Positions 19,651-29,093 of a stretch of DNA of 64,000 nt are shown in pieces. Source of the stretch: Rhodospirillaceae bacterium (GTDB lineage: Bacteria > Pseudomonadota > Alphaproteobacteria > Reyranellales > Reyranellaceae); contig WOUR01000008.1 of NCBI GenBank assembly GCA_009772935.1, forward strand, positions 62,001 through 126,000. Reading direction: 5' to 3'. The position numbers and the translations under genes are program-made. Position 1 is the stretch's first letter, and each line of letters begins with the position of its first letter. The notes under the pieces are model-generated. The model worked only from the letters and a program-made list of their open reading frames with translations, made no database searches and was not told the DNA's origin.

Positions 19651-19709
19651 GGCACCTCTCCATCATTCCGAAAGATGCAGGCACGAGTCGTGCCAGCCAT
19701 CCGTAGAGT

Positions 19710-20915
19710 TTAGCGTGTCGGAACACCGGTGGGCGATGCCAGACCTGGCGGGTGCTTGTGCCAGGCGCGTCCCTCGACGATCTCTCGCACGCCATATTCG
19801 TAGAGGGCGTTCATGTAGGCCTGATCGAACTCGCCCTTCTTGGGCGCCTCGAAATCCCGGCCGATATAGGCGAGGTTGTAGTCGACCTTGTCGCGCTGCG
19901 AGACGAAGTAGGTGCGCAGCACGTCGTTGAAACCGCTGGCCGCCAGCATCGCCACGATCGCGCGACCCGCAATCGTGATGGTGCGCCGCTCGGCCATCGC
20001 ATAGTCCGGATCGAGGCGGGCATTGCGGATGATGTAGGCCCGGCGCTCCCGCTTGATGTTGCTGGCCGACATGTCGATGGAGGGCGGGTAGAGGAAGAGC
20101 TGGGCGATGGCGCCGCCGTCGACATGCAGCTCCTGGTACTTCTTGCCGTCCAGTTCGACGTCGATCAGCACCGGCTGGAAGAGCCCCGGAATGGCGGCGG
20201 AGGCCCGCAGGATCTTGCGGAAGAGGTCGAGCGCTCCCGGGCGCCCGCTGGCGGCGATGGCGCCGATGTTCCAGATCACCGGCCGCTGAGCGTCGAGGTC
20301 GGTCGTGCCGATCATCAGCAGCCGGCCCTTGTTGTACTCGGCGGCAATGGCATCCAGCATCTTCTGGTCGGCATACTTCGCGATGATGTCGGCCAACGGC
20401 GTCGTGTCGGTCATGGCGTCGTCGAACAGCGCCGCGGTGATCCCGCGCTGGCGAAAGACCTTCTCAGGCGTCATGGTCGTATAGACTTCGCGCAATTGTG
20501 CATCGTAGTCGGAGCCCAGGAAGGCGAAGGGGGCGATGAGCGCGCCGGTGCTGACGCCGGTGACCATCTTGAACGTCGGCCGCGTCCCGATGGCCGTCCA
20601 GCCGTTCATGATCCCGGCCCCGAACGCACCATTGTCGCCACCGCCGGAAACGGCGAGGAAATAGGCGGGCGGGATCTTCGTCGGCAAGGCGCCCGCAGCC
20701 CGCAGCGCGGCGGCTTCGCGCGCGCCGGACCGTATCCCCTCTTCAACCATCAGCCTGGCGTCGCCATCGGCGTAGAAGCGCGCGTTGGGAATGCCGAGCG
20801 GCTGCGCCAGATCCGTGTGGGTCCGCGGTACCGCGTCACCGCGGTCGGGAATGGAGCATCCCGTTCCAACCAGGCACACCAAGGCCGATACAAGAAGCAA
20901 ACGAATTGCCGACAT
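19710..20915 (-). CDS. Patatin-like phospholipase lipoprotein
   Basis: The 401-residue protein has a lipobox signal peptide (CLVGTGC, Cys about residue 19) and a patatin domain: oxyanion loop SGGGDNGAFGAG, nucleophile elbow GVSTG, and the catalytic Asp in VDGGAIA. Patatins are lipid acyl hydrolases that use a Ser-Asp dyad. As a lipoprotein it would act at the envelope. A GAGGGGAC site precedes the ATG at 20915. The larger frame to 21437 overlaps the methyltransferase gene and is not coding. The C-terminal 90 residues are unannotated but conserved-looking. Confidence 0.88.
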   Translation of the reverse strand: MSAIRLLLVSALVCLVGTGCSIPDRGDAVPRTHTDLAQPLGIPNARFYADGDARLMVEEGIRSGAREAAALRAAGALPTKIPPAYFLAVSGGGDNGAFGAGIMNGWTAIGTRPTFKMVTGVSTGALIAPFAFLGSDYDAQLREVYTTMTPEKVFRQRGITAALFDDAMTDTTPLADIIAKYADQKMLDAIAAEYNKGRLLMIGTTDLDAQRPVIWNIGAIAASGRPGALDLFRKILRASAAIPGLFQPVLIDVELDGKKYQELHVDGGAIAQLFLYPPSIDMSASNIKRERRAYIIRNARLDPDYAMAERRTITIAGRAIVAMLAASGFNDVLRTYFVSQRDKVDYNLAYIGRDFEAPKKGEFDQAYMNALYEYGVREIVEGRAWHKHPPGLASPTGVPTR

Positions 20916-20938
20916 GTCCCCTCCCCCGAGGTCTCCGA

Positions 20939-22123
20939 TCAGTCGAGTTGTAGCACCATCGCCTTGAGATAGGCCGTCTCCGGCAGATTCGGGTGCACCG
21001 GATGATCCAGCGCCGCGCCGCTGCTCAGCAGGATGCGGCCGCTTCGCTCGGCATCGCGCAGGCCGCGCCGGACCTGCTCGGCGAACAGCGGCGGGTCGAC
21101 GAGGTGTGAGCACGAGGCCACGAAGAAGAAGCCGCCCTTGGTGACCAGCGGCGCCGCCAGACGCACCAACTTGCGATAGCCCTGCGCGCCGGTCTTGAGG
21201 TCCTTGCGGCTCTTCACGAAGGCCGGCGGATCGCAGATCACGACCTCGTAACTGCGAGGCTTCTCCTTCTCGAGGGTCTCGAACACCTCGCCCTTGCGGA
21301 AGGACACGATCTTGTCGACGCCGTTCAGCGCCGCCGCCTGCTGGGCCGCGTTGAGGGCGGGCTGCGAACGATCGAGGCAGACCACCGACGTCGCTCCGCG
21401 CGTCGCCGCCAGCACGCCGAAGCCGCCGCTGTAACAATAGGCATCGAGGACCCGGGCGTCCTTGGCGAGGCCCGCCATGAATCGCCGGTTGTCGCGCTGG
21501 TCGTAGAACCAGCCGGTCTTCTGACCCTCGGAGAGGTCGGCCACGAAACGCGCATCGTTCTCGATCAGCTCGATGCTGCCGGCCTGGCCCTTGGCCACGA
21601 CCACCTCGCGCTTCAGCCCTTCGAGCTCGCGCACCGGCGAATCGTTCTTGAGGATGATCGTCGTCGGCGAGAACTCGGCTTCCAGCGCCTCCAGCAGGAC
21701 CGGCGTCAGGGCGTCCATGCCGGCGGTATTCACCTGCACCACGAAGGCATCGCCGAACCGGTCGATGATCACGCCCGGCAGGCCATCGGCCTCGGCATGG
21801 ATCAGCCGGTAATAGGGCACGCCGACCAGCCGGTCGCGCAGCGCCGCCGCCTGGGTCAGGCGACGGCCGATGAACAGCGCATCGACCTGCGCTTCAGGGT
21901 TCGTGCTGAGAACGCGCGCCGCGATCAGCGAATGCGGATTGAAGGTGACCAGCGCCAGCGGCTCGCCGCCCGGCGCGCGCAGGGTCGCCAGGCTGCCGGC
22001 CGGAATCGCCTTGGCGTCGGCGTCCATCAGGATCTCGTTGGAGAAGGCCCAGGGATGGCCGGCGCGGACGCGGCGATCCTCGCCGGCGCGCAGGATGACG
22101 GTGGGGAGCTTCTTCAGGGCCAA
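20939..22123 (-). CDS. RlmI-like class I SAM methyltransferase (23S rRNA)
   Basis: The 394-residue protein shows the RlmI plan: N-terminal PUA domain (about 1-75, 'VILRAGEDRRVRAGHPWAFSNEI'), a central EEHEE region ('ADGLPGVIIDRFGD') and a Rossmann methyltransferase domain with VLDAYCYSGGFG (SAM site) and CDPPAFVKSRKD (motif IV). E. coli RlmI methylates C5 of a cytosine of 23S rRNA; the exact target here is inferred. I chose the TTG at 22123: GGAG lies seven bases upstream inside the gamma-glutamyltransferase end, and the alternative start at 22177 overlaps that gene by 50 bases. Confidence 0.88.
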   Translation of the reverse strand: MALKKLPTVILRAGEDRRVRAGHPWAFSNEILMDADAKAIPAGSLATLRAPGGEPLALVTFNPHSLIAARVLSTNPEAQVDALFIGRRLTQAAALRDRLVGVPYYRLIHAEADGLPGVIIDRFGDAFVVQVNTAGMDALTPVLLEALEAEFSPTTIILKNDSPVRELEGLKREVVVAKGQAGSIELIENDARFVADLSEGQKTGWFYDQRDNRRFMAGLAKDARVLDAYCYSGGFGVLAATRGATSVVCLDRSQPALNAAQQAAALNGVDKIVSFRKGEVFETLEKEKPRSYEVVICDPPAFVKSRKDLKTGAQGYRKLVRLAAPLVTKGGFFFVASCSHLVDPPLFAEQVRRGLRDAERSGRILLSSGAALDHPVHPNLPETAYLKAMVLQLD

Positions 22124-22125
22124 TT

Positions 22126-23781
22126 CTATTCTCCTAAGGCGACACCATCGCGCCGCGGATCGGCGCCGCCCTCCCATCCGTCGCCACTGCGCCGGAGGGC
22201 GGTCAGGCCGCCTTCATGCCGGCGGACTTGTACTTCATGGCCCAGCGCGCGCAAGGCGGCCGCCTGATCGGCGATCGGCGTCCCCTCCTCCAGTTCGGTC
22301 GCGCCGTTCAGGTTGATCACCCGCGACAGGTCGACGGCGGCCTGGGCCGAGAGGTCCCAGTCGAGCAGGCCGATCAACGCCTGCAGCGTGTCGCCGATGA
22401 TCCTGGCCCCGCCCGCCGAGCCCAGTGCCGCAACCAGCCTGCCGTCCCGGTCGAGCACGAAGGTGGGCGACATGGACGAGCGCGGACGCTTGCCGGGCTG
22501 GACTCGGTTGGCGACCGGCTTGCCGTCCACTTCGGGAAGGGGCGAAAAGTCGGTAAGTTCGTTGTTGAGCAGAAAGCCGCGCACCATCATGTGCGCGCCG
22601 AACGGCGCCTCGATCGTGGTGGTGAAACTGACGGCATTGCCCCAGCGGTCGACGATGCTGACATGGCTGGTGCCGCGCTCGACATAGCCCGGGGGCACGC
22701 CGGGACCGACCTTGCCCATGCTGCGATCCGGCGACATCAGCTTTCGCCGTTCCGCGAGATAGGCGGACGACAACAGTCCGGTCACCGGCACGTCCACGAA
22801 GGCCGGGTCGGCGACGTAACGGTCGCGGTCGGCGAAGGCGAGCCGGCTCGCCTCGGCGATCAGGTGGATCGCCCTCAGGTCGTTCGGCGCTTCGCGCTGG
22901 AGGTCGAAGGGCTGGATCAGGCCCAGCACTTGCAGGATCGCGATGCCACCCGAGGAGGGCGGCGGCATGCCGCAAACGACCCAGACACGATACGGGCCGC
23001 ACACGGGATCGCGCTTGACCGGCTTGTAGTCGGCGAGATCGGCGGCGGACAGCGTGCCGGGCCGGGGATGGCTGCGCACGCGGTCGATCATCTCGGCCGC
23101 GACGGGACCTTCGTACATCACGCGCGCCCCCTGCCGCGCGATCAGATCCATCGTCTCGGCAAGCGCCGGATTGGCGATTCGCTCGCCCGGCTTGCGTGGA
23201 GAGCCGCTGGCGTTGAAATAGGTTTCGCGGATCGCCTGCTCCTCGCGCAGCGCCGGAATCCTCTGCAGCCACGCGGCGAGACGCGACGAGACCGCGAAGC
23301 CGTCGCGGGCGGTGGCGATCGCCGGGCCGAACAGCTCGCTCCAGGCAAGCTTGCCCTTCTCCTTGTGGGTGAGTTCCAGCATGGCCAGGAGGCCGGGAAC
23401 GCCGACCGAGATCCCGGAGGCCACGGCTTCGCGGTACCCGAGGGGCTTGCCGTCGGGCGAGAGGAACATGGTCGGGCGTGCGCCGGCCGGCGCGGTCTCG
23501 CGGCCGTCGTAGACGGTGATGGCGCGGCTGGCGCCGTCATAGTGCAGCAGGAAACCGCCGCCCCCAATCCCCGAGGCGTGCGGCTCGACGACCCCCAGCA
23601 TCATCTGGACGGCGATCGCCGCATCGACGGCGGTGCCGCCGCGTCGCAGCATCTCCAGCCCGGCCTCGACCGCCTGCGGATGCGCCGCCGCCACCATCGA
23701 CTGGGGGGCCGCCTGCACGGATGGCACACGCCAGGCGGCGACCAGGAGCAGTGCGATCCCGAGCAGGCGGCGCGGCATCAT
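22126..23781 (-). CDS. ggt: Gamma-glutamyltransferase (glutathione hydrolase)
   Basis: The 551-residue precursor has a signal peptide (about 1-25) and the GGT fold. Autocleavage is expected before Thr371 in the motif GTSHVSIVD, giving a large subunit and a small subunit of about 180 residues. 'GIGGGGFLLHY' near residue 75 and 'LGSAGGARI' in the small subunit are family blocks. The enzyme transfers or hydrolyses gamma-glutamyl groups, mostly from glutathione, in the periplasm. Its ATG overlaps the stop of the methyltransferase gene (ATGA at 23778-23781). Confidence 0.93.
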   Translation of the reverse strand: MMPRRLLGIALLLVAAWRVPSVQAAPQSMVAAAHPQAVEAGLEMLRRGGTAVDAAIAVQMMLGVVEPHASGIGGGGFLLHYDGASRAITVYDGRETAPAGARPTMFLSPDGKPLGYREAVASGISVGVPGLLAMLELTHKEKGKLAWSELFGPAIATARDGFAVSSRLAAWLQRIPALREEQAIRETYFNASGSPRKPGERIANPALAETMDLIARQGARVMYEGPVAAEMIDRVRSHPRPGTLSAADLADYKPVKRDPVCGPYRVWVVCGMPPPSSGGIAILQVLGLIQPFDLQREAPNDLRAIHLIAEASRLAFADRDRYVADPAFVDVPVTGLLSSAYLAERRKLMSPDRSMGKVGPGVPPGYVERGTSHVSIVDRWGNAVSFTTTIEAPFGAHMMVRGFLLNNELTDFSPLPEVDGKPVANRVQPGKRPRSSMSPTFVLDRDGRLVAALGSAGGARIIGDTLQALIGLLDWDLSAQAAVDLSRVINLNGATELEEGTPIADQAAALRALGHEVQVRRHEGGLTALRRSGDGWEGGADPRRDGVALGE

Positions 23782-24581
23782 GCGCGGCGCGCCACGATGA
23801 AGAGCCGGCGGAAGGGGAACAGCGTGATGCCGTCGGGACGCATCGGATAGGCTTTGCGCAGCAGCGCCGCGTAGGCTTCGTAGAACGCGCTGCGCTCCGG
23901 TTCCTGCAGCAATTCGAGGTAGGGCCGCAGGCCGGTCGATGACGTGAACTGCGCGACCGGATCCTTGCCGGTCAACGGCTGCTGGTAAATCGTCTCCCAG
24001 ACTTCGAGCTCCGAACAGAGCGGCTTCAGCACGTCGTAGTAGCGCGCCGGCTCCTCGACGCGGGCGATCGGGCGTACCCTGGCGAGCTTGTCGCGCCACG
24101 GACCGGCCTGCGCCGCTTCATGCATCGAGACATGCGAGGGCGCCTCGTGGTTGCGCGGCATCTGGATCGCGAGCTGGCCGCCGGGCGGCAGCAGCTTCAG
24201 CAAGCCCGGGAACATGTCGATGTGTCCGTCGAGCCAGTGATAGGCCGCATTGCTGTAGAGGATGCCGGGCGGCGCGCTCGGCGCGAAATGCGCGAGATCG
24301 CCCTTGGCAAAGGTGATCCTCGCATCGACCGTCTGGCTGCGCGCCTTGGCGAGCATCTCCTCCGAGGAATCGATGCCGATGACGGTCGCCTCGGGAAAGC
24401 GTTCGGCGAGGATGCGCGAAATGTTGCCCGCGCCGCAGCCCAGATCGTAGACCGCATGGCCCGGCCGCGCGCCGTTCGCGGGATCGAGACGCCCCATCAG
24501 GTCGAGCGCGGGCCGTGTGCGATGATCGGCGAACTTCAGGTAGAGATTGGCATCCCACACCGTGGATTTGGCGTCGCTCAC
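23778..24581 (-). CDS. tam: Trans-aconitate 2-methyltransferase
   Basis: The 267-residue SAM-dependent methyltransferase begins at a GTG (24581) with GAGGAG upstream. The pattern 'WDANLYLKFADHRTRPALDL', 'YDLGCGAGNISRILAERFP' (SAM motif I), 'SNAAYHWLDGH' and 'AIQMPRNHEAPSH' is characteristic of Tam, which methylates trans-aconitate to relieve inhibition of aconitase. It sits one base after the AhpD-like gene and overlaps ggt by four bases, so it is mid-operon. Start alternatives further upstream add an unconserved tail. Confidence 0.9.
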   Translation of the reverse strand: MSDAKSTVWDANLYLKFADHRTRPALDLMGRLDPANGARPGHAVYDLGCGAGNISRILAERFPEATVIGIDSSEEMLAKARSQTVDARITFAKGDLAHFAPSAPPGILYSNAAYHWLDGHIDMFPGLLKLLPPGGQLAIQMPRNHEAPSHVSMHEAAQAGPWRDKLARVRPIARVEEPARYYDVLKPLCSELEVWETIYQQPLTGKDPVAQFTSSTGLRPYLELLQEPERSAFYEAYAALLRKAYPMRPDGITLFPFRRLFIVARRA

Positions 24582-24582
24582 G

Positions 24583-24981
24583 TCACTTCTCCTCGAAGGC
24601 CTCGTCGATCGGCACACGATAGCCTGTCGCGATCTTGTTGCCCTTCTGCGCAGCCAGCACGACCGCCATGAATTCGTCGAACATCTCCTCGGTCATGCCC
24701 TTCTGGCGCGCCATGTAGCCGTGCGAGTTGATACAGTAGTCGCACTGGTTGGCGACCGACACGGCGAGATAGATCAACTCCTTGGTGAGACCGTCGAGTG
24801 CACCCGGCGCCATCACCGCCTTCATCTCGGCGGCGAAGCGTTCCATCGTGTCGGGATGGCGGGCCAGCGCCTTCCACACGTTGTTGATGCCCGCCGGATC
24901 GATGCCGCGCGCCTTGGCGATGCCCTCGACGACGGCCTTGGCCCGCGGGTTCATGTCCTCGTACTCGGTCAGCTTGGCCAT
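24583..24981 (-). CDS. Carboxymuconolactone decarboxylase/AhpD-like protein
   Basis: The 132-residue all-helical protein has the AhpD redox motif CDYCINSHG, with two Cys and a His. Known members are alkylhydroperoxidase partners or decarboxylases of the CMD family; with the CxxC intact a peroxidase role is the likelier. It begins at the ATG at 24981, 70 bases after phaB on the same strand, and precedes tam by one base. Confidence 0.87.
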   Translation of the reverse strand: MAKLTEYEDMNPRAKAVVEGIAKARGIDPAGINNVWKALARHPDTMERFAAEMKAVMAPGALDGLTKELIYLAVSVANQCDYCINSHGYMARQKGMTEEMFDEFMAVVLAAQKGNKIATGYRVPIDEAFEEK

Positions 24982-25052
24982 GCGTGATTGCTCCAGGAAC
25001 GAAAAGGGCCGGCAGTGTGCCGGCCCCATCTTGGCTTTTTCAGGCCAGTTGG

Positions 25053-25778
25053 TCAGTACATATGCTGGCCGCCGTTGATCGACAGGGTGGAGCCGGTGAT
25101 GAAGCCGGCATCGTCGGCAATCAGGAACATGACGCCGCGACCGATCTCCTCGGCCTTGCCGAGCCGTCCGACCGGGATCTTGGCCACGATCTTCTCCAGC
25201 ACGTTGGCCGGCACCGCCGACACCATGTCTGTGTCTGTGTAGCCCGGCGCGATGGCATTCACGGTGATGCCCTTGGGCGCGCCTTCCTGGGCCAGTGCCT
25301 TGGTGAAGCCGTGGATGCCCGACTTGGCGGCCGCGTAGTTCACCTGGCCGTACTGTCCGCCCTGGCCGTTGATCGAGCCGATGTTGACGATGCGACCGAA
25401 GCCGCGCGCGTTCATGCCGTCCCACACCGCCTTGCTCATGTTGAAGCAGGAGCCGAGGTTGGTGTCGATGACGGCTTCCCACATGTCGCGCGTGAGGCGG
25501 CGCATCGTGGAGTCGCGCGTGATGCCGGCATTGTTCACCAGCACCTCGACCGGCCCGAGATCCTTCTCGATCTCGGCGACGGCCTTCTGGCAGGCGTCGA
25601 AGTCGCACACGTCGAACTTGTAGACGCCGATGCCGGTCTCGGCCTTGAACTTCTGGGCGGCTTCGTCGTTGCCGGCGTAGGTCGCGGCGACCTTGTAGCC
25701 CTTGTCCTTCAACATCCGGGAGATGGCGGCACCGATGCCACGTGTTCCACCCGTCACGACTGCTACCCGTCCGGCCAT
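25053..25778 (-). CDS. phaB: Acetoacetyl-CoA reductase
   Basis: The 241-residue SDR protein matches PhaB in length and sequence: NADPH loop VVTGGTRGIGAAI, catalytic Ser in 'NIGSINGQGGQYGQ', Tyr and Lys in NYAAAKSG. It reduces acetoacetyl-CoA to (R)-3-hydroxybutyryl-CoA, the monomer for polyhydroxybutyrate. GGGAGG lies well placed before the ATG at 25778. phaA, phaC and phaR are found 2-8 kb to the right, so the pathway is complete in this window although the genes are split. Confidence 0.95.
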   Translation of the reverse strand: MAGRVAVVTGGTRGIGAAISRMLKDKGYKVAATYAGNDEAAQKFKAETGIGVYKFDVCDFDACQKAVAEIEKDLGPVEVLVNNAGITRDSTMRRLTRDMWEAVIDTNLGSCFNMSKAVWDGMNARGFGRIVNIGSINGQGGQYGQVNYAAAKSGIHGFTKALAQEGAPKGITVNAIAPGYTDTDMVSAVPANVLEKIVAKIPVGRLGKAEEIGRGVMFLIADDAGFITGSTLSINGGQHMY

Positions 25779-25924
25779 TTTTTCCTCCCTGGAGATTCCG
25801 CCTCTGCAGTCTAGCCGGTTCTCCCCCGTCACGGGCAAGCGTCAGATTGACGTCGCCCCGAAGTTCGAATTGAACGACGCCGCCGGATAGAGAAGGTCAG
25901 CGCCTCGCCTCTAGAAGCGAGGGC

Positions 25925-27133
25925 ATGAAGCCCTTCACCGCCCTGCTCGGCGCCGCCGCCGGGACCCATGCCGCCGACCAGATGGCGCTGGCCACGCTCC
26001 CCCTGACCGCCACCCTCGTCCTGGGCGCCGGTCCCGACCTGCTCGGCCTGCTGGTCGCCGCGCAGAGCGCCGCCTGGCTGCTGGTCTCCCTGCCCGCCGG
26101 CGCCTGGATCGACCGCATGCCGCGCCGTCGCATGCTCATCCTCGCGCTGGCGCTCGGCCTGATCGCCTCGCTCGCCGCCGTCGCGGCGGCGGCCACGGGC
26201 CAGGTCGTCCTGCTGGGTCTCGCCGCCATCGCCGGCGCGTCGGGCACCGTGGTCTATGTCCTGACCTCGGTCTCGCTGCTGCCGAGCCTGGTAGCGCCTG
26301 GCGACCTGCCGCGCTCCAATGCACGCCTCGAACTGGCGCGTGCCGTCGTCAGTCTCGCCGCTCCGTTCGTGGCCGGCCTGCTCGCCCAACACCTGTCGCC
26401 GACCTGGGGCTATGCGCTGGCAGCCCTCGGGGCAGGCCTGGCCCTGCTCTGCGTGCGCGCGTTGCCGGAAGGGACGGCGCCGACGACGGATGCCGAGCGT
26501 CCTACCCTCGCCAGCGCCATCCGGATCGGGGCCGCCTTCGTGGTCCGCAACGAGCTGTTGCGTGGCATCAGCCTCTGCGCGGTCTTCTGGAACTTCGCCT
26601 TCTTCGCCCTGCTCACCATCTGGGCACCGCTGGCGCTGGGCCCGCTCGGCCTCGACCCGGCGCATATGGGTTTCGCCCAATCGACCTACGGCGCCGGGCT
26701 GATCCTGGGCGCGCTGGTGGCGCCGGTCAGCGCCCGGCGGCTGCCGCCGCTCGTGACCCTGATCTTCGGGCCGGCTGTCTCGATCGTCGCCGCGATCCTG
26801 TTCCTGGCGGCTCCTTCGGGCAGCGGCTTCGTCCTCGCGGCCGCCGGCTACTTCCTCGTTGGCTTCGGCCCGATGCTGTGGGCGATCTGCCAGACGACGG
26901 TCCGCCAGCTCGTGACGCCCTCGCCGCTGATGGGCCGGGTCAATGCCACGGTGCAGACCGCGATCTACGGCGTCCGCCCACTCGGCGCCCTGGCCGGCGG
27001 CTTCGTAGCGGCTCACGCCGGACTGCATGCGGCCCTGCTGTTGGTTGCCGGGGCATTCGTGCTGTCGACCCTCGTCATCGTCCTGTCACCGTTGGCGCGC
27101 CTGCGGGTGCTGCCGGCAGCAGCGACAGCCTGA
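25925..27133 (+). CDS. MFS transporter (MFS_3/enterobactin-exporter-like)
   Basis: The 402-residue protein has about twelve membrane helices and the MFS motif A-like loop 'GAWIDRMPRRRMLI' between helices 2 and 3. The pattern 'FGPMLWAICQTTVRQLVTPSPLMGRVNA' in the second half is typical of the MFS_3 group, which includes EntS-type exporters. Substrate unknown. It is divergent from phaB and followed at 50 bases by a small lipoprotein gene. Confidence 0.88.
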   Translation: MKPFTALLGAAAGTHAADQMALATLPLTATLVLGAGPDLLGLLVAAQSAAWLLVSLPAGAWIDRMPRRRMLILALALGLIASLAAVAAAATGQVVLLGLAAIAGASGTVVYVLTSVSLLPSLVAPGDLPRSNARLELARAVVSLAAPFVAGLLAQHLSPTWGYALAALGAGLALLCVRALPEGTAPTTDAERPTLASAIRIGAAFVVRNELLRGISLCAVFWNFAFFALLTIWAPLALGPLGLDPAHMGFAQSTYGAGLILGALVAPVSARRLPPLVTLIFGPAVSIVAAILFLAAPSGSGFVLAAAGYFLVGFGPMLWAICQTTVRQLVTPSPLMGRVNATVQTAIYGVRPLGALAGGFVAAHAGLHAALLLVAGAFVLSTLVIVLSPLARLRVLPAAATA

Positions 27134-27183
27134 GGCTTGACCCGCAGGCCGGTCCGTCGGACTTTGCCGCCGGAGGTCGTTGC

Positions 27184-27621
27184 ATGATGAAGTTACTGGG
27201 CGCCGCGTTGCTGGCGCTTTCCCTGTCCGCTTGCCAGAATACGCAGTCGTCCTGGTACCAGGCCTACGGCACGAACTCGTTCCCCGTTGCGAAGGACGGT
27301 CTGGCGGCCCTCTACATCGTGCGCGACACTGCCCCGCCGGATGCGCCGAGCATCCCGATCTCCATGAGCCGCCATCCCGTGGGCGGGCTGACGGGCTCGA
27401 CCTGGATGCGCCTCGACCTGCCGCCCAATCCCTACGATCTGCGGGCCTTCGGCAGCAGCGAGAGCACCGAGGTGATCATCACCGTCGTGGCGGGCGAGAC
27501 GCGCTTCCTGCTGGCGCAACCCAAGGGAACCAACGATGCCGAGCTCCTGTGGCTTTCCCAGGAGGACGGACGACGTCTCGTCAGACAGGGCACGCAGGTC
27601 GGCAGCTACTACAATCCGTAG
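27184..27621 (+). CDS. Small lipoprotein, DUF2846-like
   Basis: The 145-residue protein has a lipobox (LSLSAC, Cys about 18) and a beta-rich domain that begins 'GLAALYIVRDT' and continues 'HPVGGLTGSTWMRLDLPPN', the look of DUF2846 envelope lipoproteins. Function unknown. It has its own ribosome binding site (GGAGG) and may be cotranscribed with the MFS gene. Confidence 0.75.
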   Translation: MMKLLGAALLALSLSACQNTQSSWYQAYGTNSFPVAKDGLAALYIVRDTAPPDAPSIPISMSRHPVGGLTGSTWMRLDLPPNPYDLRAFGSSESTEVIITVVAGETRFLLAQPKGTNDAELLWLSQEDGRRLVRQGTQVGSYYNP

Positions 27622-27650
27622 AGTTTCTCGCCGCATAAAGTTCGGCCTCC

Positions 27651-27788
27651 CCTCATCCTGAGGAGCACGCCGGAGGCGTGCGTCTCGAAGGATGGGCAAC
27701 AGGCAAGGTGCGCGTTCCCACCCTTCGAGACACATCGTGGAGTTTACCCCGAGGTACTCGAGGGGCGATGCTCCTCAGGGTGAGGACC
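27651..27788. repeat. Dispersed palindromic repeat, copy 2
   Basis: It has the same arms as the copy at 15653-15766: CTCATCCTGAGGAGCACGC at one end and GCTCCTCAGGGTGAGG at the other, with GTCTCGAAGGATGGGC and CCCACCCTTCGAGAC inside. This copy carries about 25 extra bases in its right half. It lies between the lipoprotein gene and the phaA terminator. Confidence 0.85.
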
Positions 27789-27797
27789 TTCAAGAGA

Positions 27798-27829
27798 AAA
27801 CGCCCGAAGGATCGCTCCTTCGGGCGTTT
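27798..27829 (-). terminator. Terminator of phaA (bidirectional)
   Basis: A perfect 14-bp stem AAACGCCCGAAGGA/TCCTTCGGGCGTTT with a TCGC loop lies 25 bases after the phaA stop. The stem ends in a T-run on either strand, so it can stop transcription from both sides. Confidence 0.9.
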
Positions 27830-27853
27830 GAACTTCGAAGCGTCGAGCGAAGA

Positions 27854-29032
27854 TCAGTCGCGCTGGACGCACATGGCGATGCCCATGCCGCCGCCGATGC
27901 ACAGGGTGGCGAGACCCTTCTTGGCGTCGCGCTTCTGCATCTCATAGAGCAGCGTGGTCAGGACACGCGCGCCCGAGGCGCCGATCGGATGGCCGAGCGC
28001 GATGGCGCCGCCATTGACGTTGAGCTTCGTCTCGTCGAGGCCGAGCTGCTTGCCGACGGCGACCGCCTGGGCGGCGAAGGCCTCGTTGGCTTCGACCAGG
28101 TCGAGATCCTTGACCGTCCAACCGGCCTTCTTCAGCGCCGCCTGCGAGGCCGTCACCGGGCCGATGCCCATGATCGACGGATCGACGCCCGTGGTCGCCC
28201 ACGACACGATCTTGGCGAGCGGGGTGATGCCGCGCTTCTTGGCCTCGTCGGCGCTCATCAACACCAGCGCCGCGGCGCCGTCGTTGATGCCCGAGGCGTT
28301 GCCGGCAGTGACCGAGCCGCCTTCCTTGGTGAAGGCCGGACGCAACTTGCCCAGCGCCTCGATCGTCGTGCCGTGACGCGGGAACTCGTCGGTGTCGACG
28401 ACGACCTCGCCCTTGCGCGTCTTCACCGTTACCGGGACGATCTCGTCCTTGAAGCGGCCGGACTTCTGCGCCGCCTCGGCCTTGTTCTGCGACGACACGG
28501 CGAACGCATCCTGTTCGGCGCGCGTGATCTGGAACTTCTGCGCGACGTTCTCGGCGGTGTTGCCCATGTGATAGCCGTGGAACGCATCCCACAGACCGTC
28601 CTTCAGCATGGTGTCGAGCATCTTGAACTCGCCCATCTTGGTGCCGTCGCGCATGTGCGCGGCGTGCGGCGCCTGGCTCATGCTCTCCTGGCCGCCGACC
28701 ACCATGATGCTGGCGTCGCCGTTGCGGATCGCCTGCCAGCCGAAGGCGACGGCGCGCAGGCCGGAGCCGCAGAGCTGGTTGATGCCGAGCGCGGTCTTCT
28801 CGACCGGGATGCCCGAGTTGACGGCCGCCTGGCGCGCCGGGTTCTGGCCCTGACCGCCGGTCAGGATCTGGCCCATGATGACTTCGTCGACTTCCTCGGG
28901 CTTCACATTGGCGCGCTCTAGGGCGCCCTTGATGGCGACCTTGCCGAGGTCGTGTGCCGGCACGGCGCCGAACGCACCGTTGAACGAGCCGATTGGCGTG
29001 CGCGCAGCACTCGCGATAACGATGTCCGTCAT
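27854..29032 (-). CDS. phaA: Acetyl-CoA C-acetyltransferase (beta-ketothiolase)
   Basis: The 392-residue protein has the biosynthetic thiolase triad: Cys88 in [10 protein letters not shown], His in [16 protein letters not shown] and the second Cys in TLCIGGGMG. It condenses two acetyl-CoA to acetoacetyl-CoA, the first step of polyhydroxybutyrate synthesis and ketone metabolism. AAGGAGG precedes the ATG at 29032. A strong promoter candidate overlaps the end of the acyltransferase gene, so phaA may be transcribed on its own. Confidence 0.95.
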   Translation of the reverse strand: MTDIVIASAARTPIGSFNGAFGAVPAHDLGKVAIKGALERANVKPEEVDEVIMGQILTGGQGQNPARQAAVNSGIPVEKTALGINQLCGSGLRAVAFGWQAIRNGDASIMVVGGQESMSQAPHAAHMRDGTKMGEFKMLDTMLKDGLWDAFHGYHMGNTAENVAQKFQITRAEQDAFAVSSQNKAEAAQKSGRFKDEIVPVTVKTRKGEVVVDTDEFPRHGTTIEALGKLRPAFTKEGGSVTAGNASGINDGAAALVLMSADEAKKRGITPLAKIVSWATTGVDPSIMGIGPVTASQAALKKAGWTVKDLDLVEANEAFAAQAVAVGKQLGLDETKLNVNGGAIALGHPIGASGARVLTTLLYEMQKRDAKKGLATLCIGGGMGIAMCVQRD

Positions 29033-29065
29033 GAAATCCTCCTTGGCAGGCCGCCCTTGCGGATA

Positions 29066-29093
29066 TTTATAGGCCTGCCGCGCGGCGGGGCAA
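29066..29093 (-). promoter_or_regulatory. Putative phaA promoter
   Basis: On the minus strand TTGCCC (29088-29093) and TATAAA (29066-29071) are 16 bases apart; the start point would be near 29059, about 27 bases before the phaA ATG. An 8-bp inverted repeat GGCAGGCC/GGCCTGCC (29045-29052 and 29072-29079) brackets the -10 box and could be an operator. Confidence 0.5.

Noticed and set aside
19710..21437. Extended 575-residue start for the patatin gene
   Set aside because: The extra part lies inside the RlmI-like gene and would remove the lipobox signal peptide from the N-terminus.
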